Below are positions 1 through 7,131 of a stretch of 64,000 nucleotides of DNA, in pieces. The DNA comes from Alphaproteobacteria bacterium UBA1301 (GTDB lineage Bacteria > Pseudomonadota > Alphaproteobacteria > Micropepsales > Micropepsaceae), in the NCBI GenBank assembly GCA_002307725.1, contig DBUB01000004.1, positions 186,001 through 250,000 of the forward strand, given 5' to 3'. The notes under the pieces are model-generated. The model ran no database searches. It worked only from the letters and a program-made list of their open reading frames with translations, and was not told the origin of the DNA. The translations under genes were made by a program, and so were the position numbers. The stretch's first letter is position 1. The number at the start of each line of letters is the position of its first letter.

Positions 1-772
1 GTGCCAGCAGGGCAGCCAATTCCTCGCTATAGCGATAACCGGGGGCCGAACCGGGATAAGCCGACAGCGCGGGGTGTAAGTAAATCTCGCTGGTGCCCTC
101 CGGCAGATTGGCGAGGAGGGCCGCGACGCGTTTGGTGGTCATCGCGCCGGACCACGCCAAGCCGAACACTTGATCCGGCGACCAGATGCGGCTGACCCAC
201 AGTCTATCTTTGAGGCGGCCGCCGACAAAGCGTTCCATCCCGCCGCCGTTGGTGCCCGGTTCGATGCGGCGGATAATGTCCAGTGGCTCGATCGGTACGC
301 GCACACCTCTCAGGCCGTAGCACTTGCCGATTTTCACCAGCAGCCTCCCGATGGTCGGATGCAGATGAAAATGCTTGTGGGCGTTGACGTGATCAAGCGC
401 GAGCCCGGTGGAAGCAAACGCCGCAAACTGGGCATCGATTTCCGCGGCGAGCTGGCGGCGGACCTTTGACCGGAAGAACATCCCAAACGAGGCGCGCACC
501 ATGTCAGTGCGGAAATTCCCATCCGGCCCGACCAGATTCGGAATCTGCTGCGGCGGCAGCACCGGCTTGCCTTCCACCAGCACCAGATGCAGCCCGACGC
601 CGAGACTCGGACAGGCCTTGGCGCGCCGCACTGCATCGGCGGCGCCGGGTGCGGCCACCATCAGCGAGGCGCAGGTGAGAATGCCGTCCTGATGGGCGCG
701 CATCACCGCTTCGTTGACCTCAGGGGCCGCGCCGAAGTCGTCGGCGGTAACGATGAGGGCTTTCTCAGCCAT
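1..772 (-). CDS. hpnK: Hopanoid biosynthesis-associated deacetylase HpnK (3' end cut by window edge)
   Basis: This is a ChbG/YdjC-type carbohydrate deacetylase, expected to remove the N-acetyl group from the GlcNAc attached to bacteriohopanetetrol and so give BHT-glucosamine. The reading frame opens with MAEKALIVTADDFGAAPEVN. The TADDFG motif (residues 9-14) carries the family's metal/catalytic aspartates, and a His-rich stretch HVNAHKHFHLHP near residue 130 supplies metal-binding histidines. The frame is still open at base 1, so about 257 residues are visible and the C-terminus is missing. It is the third gene of hpnI-hpnJ-hpnK, but unlike the tight hpnI/hpnJ junction it is separated from hpnJ by 270 bases carrying a palindromic repeat, so its expression may be partly uncoupled. 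The family assignment is secure; the substrate follows from the neighbours. Confidence 0.9.
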   Translation of the reverse strand, partial: MAEKALIVTADDFGAAPEVNEAVMRAHQDGILTCASLMVAAPGAADAVRRAKACPSLGVGLHLVLVEGKPVLPPQQIPNLVGPDGNFRTDMVRASFGMFFRSKVRRQLAAEIDAQFAAFASTGLALDHVNAHKHFHLHPTIGRLLVKIGKCYGLRGVRVPIEPLDIIRRIEPGTNGGGMERFVGGRLKDRLWVSRIWSPDQVFGLAWSGAMTTKRVAALLANLPEGTSEIYLHPALSAYPGSAPGYRYSEELAALLA

Positions 773-805
773 TGGCGCCGCTTGCTGTCGAGTTCCCCCA
801 ATTTG

Positions 806-1000
806 TTATCCCCGGCCGAGCGGACCGAGCGACGCGAGGAACGCGAGGGGAAGGGGACCCAGGTCGCAACAACACACCTCTGCCGACGAACCAGATACCT
901 TTGCTCCTCCTGCCGCATCGTACGGCGACAACACCTGGGTTCCCTTCCCCTCGCCCTTCATCGCTGCTTCGCAGCGCGAAGCGCTCGGCCGGGAATGACA
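806..1000. repeat. Long imperfect palindrome (REP-like element) between hpnJ and hpnK
   Basis: A left arm around 808-864 (CCCGGCCGAGCGGACCGAGC followed by GCGAGGGGAAGGGGACCCAGG) is answered by an inverted right arm around 931-997 (CACCTGGGTTCCCTTCCCCT ending in CGGCCGGGAATGA). The arms share the blocks GGCCGAGCG, CGAGGGGAAGGG and CCCAGGT in inverted order, with about 66 bases between them. This looks like a mobile REP/MITE-type intergenic palindrome rather than a simple terminator. No other copy was noticed in the window. Confidence 0.7.
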
Positions 1001-1042
1001 GCTTTTGCTGAGCAGTGCACCGCGGCGGAAGAAAGACACCCA

Positions 1043-2470
1043 TCACGAGACGATCATGTCCTCGCGGGTTTTCAGGAAGTCGAAGAACTCAAGCCCCTCG
1101 CGCAGACGGCGACCGAACATCTCGGGATTGGTGACCATCTCGCCGACGATCTCGCCAATCTTGGAAGGGCGGAAGTAGAACTTCTTATAGAACATCTCGA
1201 CCGCTTCGAAAATCTCGGTGTGGCTGAGGTTGTCGTAATTCAGCGGCGCGATCTGGGTGCCATCGTCGGTGAGAAGATCGACGTCGGTCGCGAACCAGCC
1301 GTTTTCCTGAGCTTGCTTGTAAAGGAAGGTGCCGGGATAGGGCGCCGCCAGCGACACCTGCAGCGTGCGCGGGTTCACTTCCTTGGCGAAGTTGAGCGTC
1401 TCGAGGATGGTTTGTTTGGTCTCGCCTGGCAGGCCGAGAATGAAGGTGCCGTGCACCAGAATGCCAAGCTCGTGGCAATCCTTGGAGAAGCGCCGCGCCA
1501 CATCGACGCGAAGGCCTTTCTTGATGTTGTGCAGGATCTGCTGATTGCCGCTCTCGTAACCGACCAGCAGAATGCGCAACCCGTTCGCCTTCATCACTTC
1601 CAGCGTCTTGCGCGGCACATTGGCCTTGGCATTGCACGACCAGGTGACGCCGAGCTTGCCGAGTTCCTTGGCCAGCGCCTCCACGCGTTCGGTGTTGTCG
1701 GTCAGGGTGCCGTCGTCAAAGAAGATTTCACGCACCTGCGGAAAATTCTGCTTCACGTACTTCACTTCTTCGATCACGAACGGGATCGAATGGGTGCGGT
1801 AATTGTGGCCCGAAATCGTCTGCGGCCACAGGCAGAAGGTGCAGCGCGATTTGCAGCCGCGCCCGGTGTACCACGACATGTACGGGTGCTTGAGATAGCC
1901 GCCGTAATAGTTCTCGATTTTCAGGTCGCGCTTGTAGACCGGCAGCGGCGACGGCAGCCTGTCCATGTCGGTCAGGATGGCGCGTTCGGCGTTGTGAACG
2001 ATGGCGCCCGCCTTATCGCGATAGGAAATGCCGGCGAGGCCGTCCCACTTGGCGCCGTTGGCGATCTCTTGAATCGTGAACTCGTATTCGTTGCGGGCGA
2101 CAAAATCGATCGCCGGTTCCGCTTGCAGACTTTCCGTCGGCTGCACCGAGACCTTGGAGCCGATGAAGCCGATAATCGCCTTCGGGTTCTTTTCCTTGAT
2201 CAGCCGCGCCGTCTTGCAGTCGGATTTGAACGACGGCGTCGAGGTGTGAATCACGATCAGCTCGTGGTTCTTGATGTCGTCTTCGATGTCCTTGAAGTGC
2301 AGCTTGTGCGGCGGGGCATCGATCAGCTTGGAGCCTTCCACCATGGCGGCGGCCTGCGCCAGCCAAGTCGGATACCAGAACGACTTGACCTCGCGCTTCA
2401 TCTGATAGCGCGCACCGGCTCCGCCGTCGTAACCGTCAAAAGAGGGCGCCTGCAAAAACAACGACTTCAT
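1043..2470 (-). CDS. hpnJ: Hopanoid biosynthesis radical SAM protein HpnJ
   Basis: This 475-residue protein is a B12-binding-domain-type radical SAM enzyme. The N-terminal part (about 1-190) looks like the cobalamin-binding-like domain of this class. The radical SAM cluster motif CKSRCTFC has Cys206, Cys210 and Cys213, and a GYESGN segment further on fits the SAM-binding barrel. HpnJ is tied in the literature to forming the cyclitol ether head group of bacteriohopanetetrol, by ring contraction of BHT-glucosamine. That fits its position between the glycosyltransferase hpnI and the deacetylase hpnK. The ATG is preceded by GAGGA at good spacing and lies 9 bases after the hpnI stop, so the two are almost certainly co-transcribed. 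Confidence 0.92.
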   Translation of the reverse strand: MKSLFLQAPSFDGYDGGAGARYQMKREVKSFWYPTWLAQAAAMVEGSKLIDAPPHKLHFKDIEDDIKNHELIVIHTSTPSFKSDCKTARLIKEKNPKAIIGFIGSKVSVQPTESLQAEPAIDFVARNEYEFTIQEIANGAKWDGLAGISYRDKAGAIVHNAERAILTDMDRLPSPLPVYKRDLKIENYYGGYLKHPYMSWYTGRGCKSRCTFCLWPQTISGHNYRTHSIPFVIEEVKYVKQNFPQVREIFFDDGTLTDNTERVEALAKELGKLGVTWSCNAKANVPRKTLEVMKANGLRILLVGYESGNQQILHNIKKGLRVDVARRFSKDCHELGILVHGTFILGLPGETKQTILETLNFAKEVNPRTLQVSLAAPYPGTFLYKQAQENGWFATDVDLLTDDGTQIAPLNYDNLSHTEIFEAVEMFYKKFYFRPSKIGEIVGEMVTNPEMFGRRLREGLEFFDFLKTREDMIVS

Positions 2471-2479
2471 TACTGTTCC

Positions 2480-3619
2480 TCACCGATTGGACAACGCACC
2501 GTTTTCGTGAACCTTGAGGCGTTCGTTTTGCCAGACGACGGCTCGGCCGAAAAGCGATATCAAAAACACACCGAACGACAGGACATCCCGCACCGGCACC
2601 AGCCAGTACGGACCCGCAGGTCCCCGGAACGCCGCATCGAGGCTCCATTTGAGCATGGCGCGGGCCAGGAGGGTAGAGGCCAAAGCACACCAGGCAAACG
2701 GCCCGAATCCCGTCAAAATTAGCCCCAAAAGGCCAAGGGGAAACGCGTGCGTCACAATGGACCCGGCATGACCCGCCGGATCGACGGTGCGGATGGTCCG
2801 CATCCAGCGCAACTCATGGGATAACCACTCGCGCCATGTGGTTTCGGTGGCGGCATGACGCACGGCGAAAGGCGGGATGGCAACCTCGTAACCTTTGGCC
2901 CGCACCGCCCGGCCGATCTCGTTGTCATCGGCGAGGATGTCGGCAAAGGCGGCCAGCCCGCCGATCTCGCGCAACACCCGGCCCTTGAGCGCGATGGTCG
3001 AGCCGAAACATGGCGCCGCCAGCTTGAGGCCGAGCCCCGCCATCACATTGGGCAGGAAATGGTAGCTAACCCCCATCGCCGACAGGGTCGAGACCCAGCC
3101 ATCCGCCGCCCAGCCGGTATAGACGCAGGTGACCGCACCGATTTTTTCCGGCGCCAGCGCGGCGGCAACCCGGCGCAAATAGCCCGGCTCAACGGCGATG
3201 TCGCTGTCCGACAGAATCACGACGTCGTGCCGCGTGGCGCTGCGCATATTCATCAGATTGGAGATTTTCGGATTGGTGCCGTGGCGGGTCTTGTCGACCA
3301 CCAGCACCGCATCGACGGCAGGATGGCGCTGCAACAATGCTTCCACCACCGCAATGGCGGTATCATCCGGCGACTGGACGCCAAACACGAACTGAACCGG
3401 CGCCGGATAGTTCTGGAGGAAAAAGCTTTCGAGATTTTGCGCCAGCGCCGGCTCGTCGCCATGCAAAGGCTTCAGAATCGACACCGGTGGGAAGTTTTCG
3501 ATTGGGGTCTCATCGCGGGCCGCAAACCGGCGCGTGAACCACGCCGCCAACAGCGCATACCCCGCCCCGGCGAGGCCGAGGGCGGTAAAGATCCAGCCGA
3601 TGATATGGGCCAATTCCAT
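2480..3619 (-). CDS. hpnI: Hopanoid glycosyltransferase HpnI (GT2, ceramide glucosyltransferase-like)
   Basis: This is a membrane-bound family 2 glycosyltransferase of about 379 residues. It is expected to transfer N-acetylglucosamine to bacteriohopanetetrol, the step before HpnK and HpnJ. An N-terminal membrane helix (about 5-30) is followed by a GT-A domain opening with PPVSILKPLHGDEP. The acidic motif LSDSDIAV, the ADDNEIGRAV segment and the late HELRWMRTIR (a Q/RxxRW-type motif) are typical of ceramide-glucosyltransferase relatives. Two or three hydrophobic segments follow near the C-terminus. I place the start at the ATG at 3619, which has GGTGGG upstream; a GTG three codons earlier is also possible. 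The gene begins 37 bases after an AAA ATPase gene on the same strand, so it may be part of a longer transcript. Confidence 0.88.
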   Translation of the reverse strand: MELAHIIGWIFTALGLAGAGYALLAAWFTRRFAARDETPIENFPPVSILKPLHGDEPALAQNLESFFLQNYPAPVQFVFGVQSPDDTAIAVVEALLQRHPAVDAVLVVDKTRHGTNPKISNLMNMRSATRHDVVILSDSDIAVEPGYLRRVAAALAPEKIGAVTCVYTGWAADGWVSTLSAMGVSYHFLPNVMAGLGLKLAAPCFGSTIALKGRVLREIGGLAAFADILADDNEIGRAVRAKGYEVAIPPFAVRHAATETTWREWLSHELRWMRTIRTVDPAGHAGSIVTHAFPLGLLGLILTGFGPFAWCALASTLLARAMLKWSLDAAFRGPAGPYWLVPVRDVLSFGVFLISLFGRAVVWQNERLKVHENGALSNR

Positions 3620-3656
3620 AATTCCCACCGCGCCAGCTTGGCCCGAGTACGCCTTG

Positions 3657-4835
3657 CTATAGTTGCTGCATGATCCGCTTCATAAAGCCGTCAAACAACG
3701 GCACCGTGAAGGCCGTATCGCCATGCGCCGGGCTGTAGATCATGCCTTTCGCAATAAGAGCGTTACGAGTCGGCGCAGCGGCCGTAACCTTTTTTCCAAG
3801 CAGGTCGGCAACATCGCCTGATCTGTGAGGCCCGGACCCAAGTTCGGCCATAGCTCGCATGTACTTCTTTTCCGTTGGAGTAAGGCGGTCAAAACGCACT
3901 CGGAAGAAACTCGCATCCAGAGCAGCTAAAGCCTGACCGGTGGCGATCCTGGCATCTTCGCCGGTTATGGGCGAGGTCTTTGCCATATCCCAGCAATGCT
4001 TGCCCCATTCCTGGAGAAAATACGGGTAACAGTGGGTCTGACTGAGTACTTCACTGACGGCTGACGGCTCGTATTTCACGCCTTCCTTTTCGGCCGGAAT
4101 ACAAAGTGCCTTCAGTGCCGCCTCTGTATCCAGTTTGTCGATGGCCACAAACTCGAATAAGCGTTCCGCATACGACTTCGCCTTTCCCATCTGCCCCAAA
4201 AGCTGAGGCAATCCGGCAGCAACCATCGTAACCGGCAATTGCTCCTGGCTGGCGTTGTGGAAAGCCGTGATCAACGCTGCGAGTTGCTCTTCCGGCACGT
4301 ATTGCAGCTCATCGATGAAAAGAACGATGGCTGTCTTTTTCTCGGCTGCCGCTTTTCCGAGAACGGCAATCAGTTCCGTCAGGTCGTTTATCAGATCGCC
4401 GCTGTCTGCCGTGCCTTTTTCCGGCTCGACATCCATGCCGACTTCAATGTCCTGAAATTTGATCTTCAACGCCGACACAAATCCGGCCAAGGCGCGCAAG
4501 GCCCTGTGCGCACCAGCTTTGGCTGCTTCCAACCGGCTCAGGCGGACAAGTACGGATCTGATGGCTGGGGCGAGTAGTGCCGGTAACGAGCGATCCTCCG
4601 GCGCTTCCATGCGAACAGCAAACATACCGTGCGCTTCCGCGTCTTGCCGGATGCGGTTAAGCAGGACGGTCTTTCCGACCCCACGTAGTCCATAAAAGAT
4701 CAGGCTTCGCGCCGCCCTCCCATCGCGGATGCGATCAAGCGCGACAGCCGCCCCCTCAATGATGCTGTCACGGCCGGACAACTCGGGCGGCGGCGTCCCG
4801 GCTCCAGGGGCGTACGGATTGTTCCGTGGGTCCAT
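3657..4835 (-). CDS. AAA+/STAND-like ATPase of unknown role
   Basis: This 392-residue soluble protein has a P-loop GLRGVGKT (about residues 49-56) and a Walker B VLFIDELQ near residue 170. The helical region that follows ends in a probable winged-helix segment containing LTPTEKKYMRAMAELG. The layout resembles the ORC/Cdc6-like ATPases (AAA_16, ATPase_2) often found as orphan genes in bacteria. I do not recognise a specific function. It sits just upstream of hpnI in the same direction, but nothing in the sequence links it to hopanoids. An inverted repeat precedes the start, which may mean separate control. It could equally be a defence-type or stress-signalling ATPase; no partner gene supports that here. 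Confidence 0.75.
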   Translation of the reverse strand: MDPRNNPYAPGAGTPPPELSGRDSIIEGAAVALDRIRDGRAARSLIFYGLRGVGKTVLLNRIRQDAEAHGMFAVRMEAPEDRSLPALLAPAIRSVLVRLSRLEAAKAGAHRALRALAGFVSALKIKFQDIEVGMDVEPEKGTADSGDLINDLTELIAVLGKAAAEKKTAIVLFIDELQYVPEEQLAALITAFHNASQEQLPVTMVAAGLPQLLGQMGKAKSYAERLFEFVAIDKLDTEAALKALCIPAEKEGVKYEPSAVSEVLSQTHCYPYFLQEWGKHCWDMAKTSPITGEDARIATGQALAALDASFFRVRFDRLTPTEKKYMRAMAELGSGPHRSGDVADLLGKKVTAAAPTRNALIAKGMIYSPAHGDTAFTVPLFDGFMKRIMQQL

Positions 4836-4854
4836 CTATAACGACCTTATCCCA

Positions 4855-4875
4855 TGTTATCGGATTTCGATAATA
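4855..4875. promoter_or_regulatory. Inverted repeat upstream of the AAA ATPase gene
   Basis: TTATCG and CGATAA form perfect 6-bp arms around GATTT, extendable to 8-bp arms with one mismatch (TGTTATCG / CGATAATA). It lies 20-40 bases upstream of the ATPase start codon, where a repressor site would sit. The surrounding bases are much more AT-rich than the genes on either side. No protein can be named for it. Confidence 0.35.
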
Positions 4876-4901
4876 TTGGGTAACTTCGCTATAATGGCAA
4901 G

Positions 4902-4939
4902 AAAAAAGGGCGCGCGAACCGGCTGGCCTGCGCGCCCTT
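4902..4939 (-). terminator. Rho-independent terminator after kdgK
   Basis: On the minus strand, downstream of the kdgK stop, AAGGGCGCGC pairs with GCGCGCCCTT across a short loop and runs into a TTTTTTCTT tract. The stem is strong and GC-rich with a proper U-tract, so this is a convincing end for the aldolase-kinase operon. Confidence 0.85.
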
Positions 4940-4957
4940 GCAAGCAAAATCAATGTC

Positions 4958-6064
4958 TTACCGGATCACCCGGGCGCCTTTGCCCTTCATCACGGCTTCG
5001 ACTTCCTTAAAATTGACCATCGAGGTGTCGCCGGGCGTGGTCATGGCCAGCGCACCGTGCGCCGCACCGTATTCCACCGCCGCCTGCGGGCCCTTGCCTT
5101 CGATGAAGCCATACGCGAGGCCGCTGGCGAAGCCGTCACCGCCGCCGACGCGGTCGTAGATTTCGAGATTCTCGCGCATCGGGGCTTCGTAGAACTGCCC
5201 GCCGGCCCAAATCACGGCACCCCAATCGTTGACCGAGGCCGTCTTGGCATTGCGCAGCGTCGTCGCCGCCACCTTGAAGTTGGGATATTCCTTCACGGCC
5301 GTGGCGATCATCTTCTTGAAGTTGGCCGGATCGATCTTGGAGATGTGCTCGTCGAGACCTTCCACTTCAAAGCCGAGGCAGGCCGTAAAGTCTTCCTCGT
5401 TGCCGAGCATGACGTCGACGTATTTGGCGATCTCGCGATTGATCTTGCGGGCACCTTCCTTGCCGCCCTGGCTCTTCCACAACTGGCCGCGGTAGTTGAG
5501 GTCGTAGGAAACGATGGTGCCGTATTTGTGCGCGGCCTTGACCGCTTCGATCACCACGTCCGAGGTGTTGGGAGCGAGTGCCGCAAAGATGCCGCCGGTG
5601 TGGAACCAGCGCACGCCTTCTTCGCCGAACAGCTTGTCCCAGTTCACTTCACCGGGCTTGATCTGGCTGGCTGCGGAATTGCCGCGGTCGTTGGTGCCCA
5701 GCGCCGCGCGCACGCCAAAACCCTTTTCGGTGAAGTTGAGGCCGACGCGGGTGTTGCGGCCGATGCCGTCGAATTCACGCCAGATGATGTGCGAGGTGTC
5801 GACGCCGCCCTGCATGATCAGATCTTCGACCAGCCAGCCAACATCATTGACCGGCAGCGCCGTCACCACCGAGGAGCGCTTCTTCCAGCACTTCTTGAAC
5901 GCGCGGCAAACATTGTATTCGCCGCCGCCTTCGGACACCTTGAACTCGCGCGTGGTGCGCACGCGGCCGAAGCCCGGATCGAGCCGCAGCATCACTTCGC
6001 CGAGCGAAACACAGTCCCACTTGGTTTCGCTCGCAGGACGGATTTTCAGAATTTCGTCAGCCAT
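4958..6064 (-). CDS. kdgK: 2-dehydro-3-deoxygluconokinase (PfkB family)
   Basis: This 368-residue PfkB-family sugar kinase is expected to phosphorylate 2-keto-3-deoxygluconate to KDPG. The N-terminal substrate-binding pattern appears as SEGGGEYNVCRA. The C-terminal signature DRVGGGDGF holds the anion hole and the catalytic base Asp310. The specific substrate is inferred from the gene immediately upstream, KDPG aldolase, 3 bases away: kinase and aldolase together take KDG, the common product of hexuronate and non-phosphorylative sugar breakdown, to pyruvate and glyceraldehyde-3-phosphate. The family is somewhat long (most KdgK are 310-340 residues). The gene is the last of its operon, followed by a clear terminator. 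Confidence 0.82.
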   Translation of the reverse strand: MADEILKIRPASETKWDCVSLGEVMLRLDPGFGRVRTTREFKVSEGGGEYNVCRAFKKCWKKRSSVVTALPVNDVGWLVEDLIMQGGVDTSHIIWREFDGIGRNTRVGLNFTEKGFGVRAALGTNDRGNSAASQIKPGEVNWDKLFGEEGVRWFHTGGIFAALAPNTSDVVIEAVKAAHKYGTIVSYDLNYRGQLWKSQGGKEGARKINREIAKYVDVMLGNEEDFTACLGFEVEGLDEHISKIDPANFKKMIATAVKEYPNFKVAATTLRNAKTASVNDWGAVIWAGGQFYEAPMRENLEIYDRVGGGDGFASGLAYGFIEGKGPQAAVEYGAAHGALAMTTPGDTSMVNFKEVEAVMKGKGARVIR

Positions 6065-6067
6065 TGG

Positions 6068-6739
6068 TCACTTCCCACGGATTTTTTTGATGATGGCGAT
6101 GGTCTCGGCGACCTTCTTCTCGATGCCCTTGTAGTCCTTGGCCTTGAGAAACTCACTGGTGATCAGCTTGGAACCAATGCCCGAGGCCACGATGCCCGCT
6201 TTGTACCATTTGGTCAGCGATTCTTCGGTCGGGTCGACGCCGCCGGTCGGCATCAGCTTGGTCCACGGCATCGGGCCGAGAATGTTCTTCACAAATTCCG
6301 GCCCACCGACGCAGGAGCCGGGGAAAATCTTGACGATCTCGCAGCCGAGTTCGTGGGCGTAATTCACTTCCGACGCCGAACCGCAGCCGGGGCTGTAAGG
6401 GATGCAATGGCGGTTGCAGACCTTGGCGACGTCCGCATTGAGCAGCGGGCCGACCACGAAATTGGCGCCGTTGGCGATATAAAGCGCCGCCGTCGGGGCA
6501 TCGATCACGCTGCCGACGCCCATGATCACCGAGGGATCGGCCTTCTTGAAGTGCTTGTTCACGTCCTTGAAGACATCCCAGGCGAAATCACCGCGGTTGG
6601 TGAACTCGATGCATTTGGCTCCGCCATCGGCGCAAGCCTGGATCACGTTGACGCAAACCTCGGTATCGGGATGATAGAAAACGGGGATCACACCCTGCTC
6701 TATCATCGCCGCGAGCACTGCCAACCGGTCCTTTGCCAT
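6068..6739 (-). CDS. eda: 2-dehydro-3-deoxyphosphogluconate aldolase (KDPG aldolase)
   Basis: This class I aldolase of about 223 residues splits KDPG into pyruvate and glyceraldehyde-3-phosphate. The Schiff-base lysine is Lys137 in EIVKIFPGS. GVGSVIDAPTA and the phosphate-binding TGGVDPT are the usual family landmarks. I use the ATG at 6739, giving MAKDRLAVLA, rather than an ATG six codons upstream, because GAGGAG then lies upstream as ribosome-binding site. It is coupled to the KDG kinase gene 3 bases downstream. The 390 bases in front of it hold a promoter and two LacI-type palindromes, so the pair is probably inducible by a sugar acid. Confidence 0.88.
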   Translation of the reverse strand: MAKDRLAVLAAMIEQGVIPVFYHPDTEVCVNVIQACADGGAKCIEFTNRGDFAWDVFKDVNKHFKKADPSVIMGVGSVIDAPTAALYIANGANFVVGPLLNADVAKVCNRHCIPYSPGCGSASEVNYAHELGCEIVKIFPGSCVGGPEFVKNILGPMPWTKLMPTGGVDPTEESLTKWYKAGIVASGIGSKLITSEFLKAKDYKGIEKKVAETIAIIKKIRGK

Positions 6740-6861
6740 TCCCTTATTTCTCCTCATCTATCGCGCGCGATCCCTAGCGATGACCGCCGCCAATCCTCTG
6801 TTGCCGTAGTTCAGCCAGCCTTCCGGCCGGGAAGCAACGTCCACACGGTCCTCTTACACTA

Positions 6862-6875
6862 TGATACCGCTAACA
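6862..6875. promoter_or_regulatory. LacI-type operator candidate, proximal to eda
   Basis: TGATACCGCTAACA fits the pattern TGnTAnCGnTAnCA, the form of LacI-family operators described in Caulobacter and relatives. Ten of 14 positions are symmetric around the central CG. It lies about 125 bases upstream of the eda start codon, inside the predicted leader. Confidence 0.45.
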
Positions 6876-6942
6876 ATAAGCCTCTCCAGCCGCGACAAAC
6901 CGGAAAGAGGAAAAATCCACAAAACCGCCGCAATCCAGCATT

Positions 6943-6981
6943 GACACCGGTGTCTATAACCTGGCTTGGGGCAATTTCCAA
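6943..6981 (-). promoter_or_regulatory. eda-kdgK promoter with overlapping palindromic operator
   Basis: On the minus strand TTGGAA (6981-6976) and TATAGA (6958-6953) are separated by 17 bases, a good sigma-70 layout. The perfect 12-bp palindrome GACACCGGTGTC (6943-6954) overlaps the -10 box and the expected start point, the classical position for a repressor. The central CCGG and the arms look like a LacI/GalR-family operator. No regulator gene is adjacent. Confidence 0.5.
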
Positions 6982-7131
6982 GCCCCCTCGGGCCGCGACC
7001 AAAAAAGCCGTCACCCCTTGGGCGCGACCGGAAAACCGCGCAAGCCAGGCAACAAAAGAAAGATTTGCTCAACCACGTTCCTTCAGGCGGGCTTAACGGC
7101 CCAAGCTCAATTTAGCGGCAATGGAGAAATC

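Larger units (their letters stand above)
6740..7131. other. Intergenic control region between eda and the DUF2336 gene
   Basis: These 392 bases separate two divergent genes and hold no convincing gene. They carry the eda promoter and operator candidates listed separately, with a predicted 5' leader of about 200 bases for eda. The last 15 bases contain the GGAG ribosome-binding site of the DUF2336 gene. Confidence 0.6.

Noticed and set aside
587..2722. Plus-strand open frame of 711 codons
   Set aside because: It lies opposite hpnK, hpnJ and hpnI. The Arg/Gly/Ala/His-rich translation has no motifs, and the opposite strand has clear ones.
6941..6960. Apparent plus-strand promoter TTGACA ... TATAAC
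   Set aside because: Only 8 bases separate the two boxes, too short for a sigma-70 promoter. The bases are better explained as a palindromic operator plus a minus-strand -10 box.
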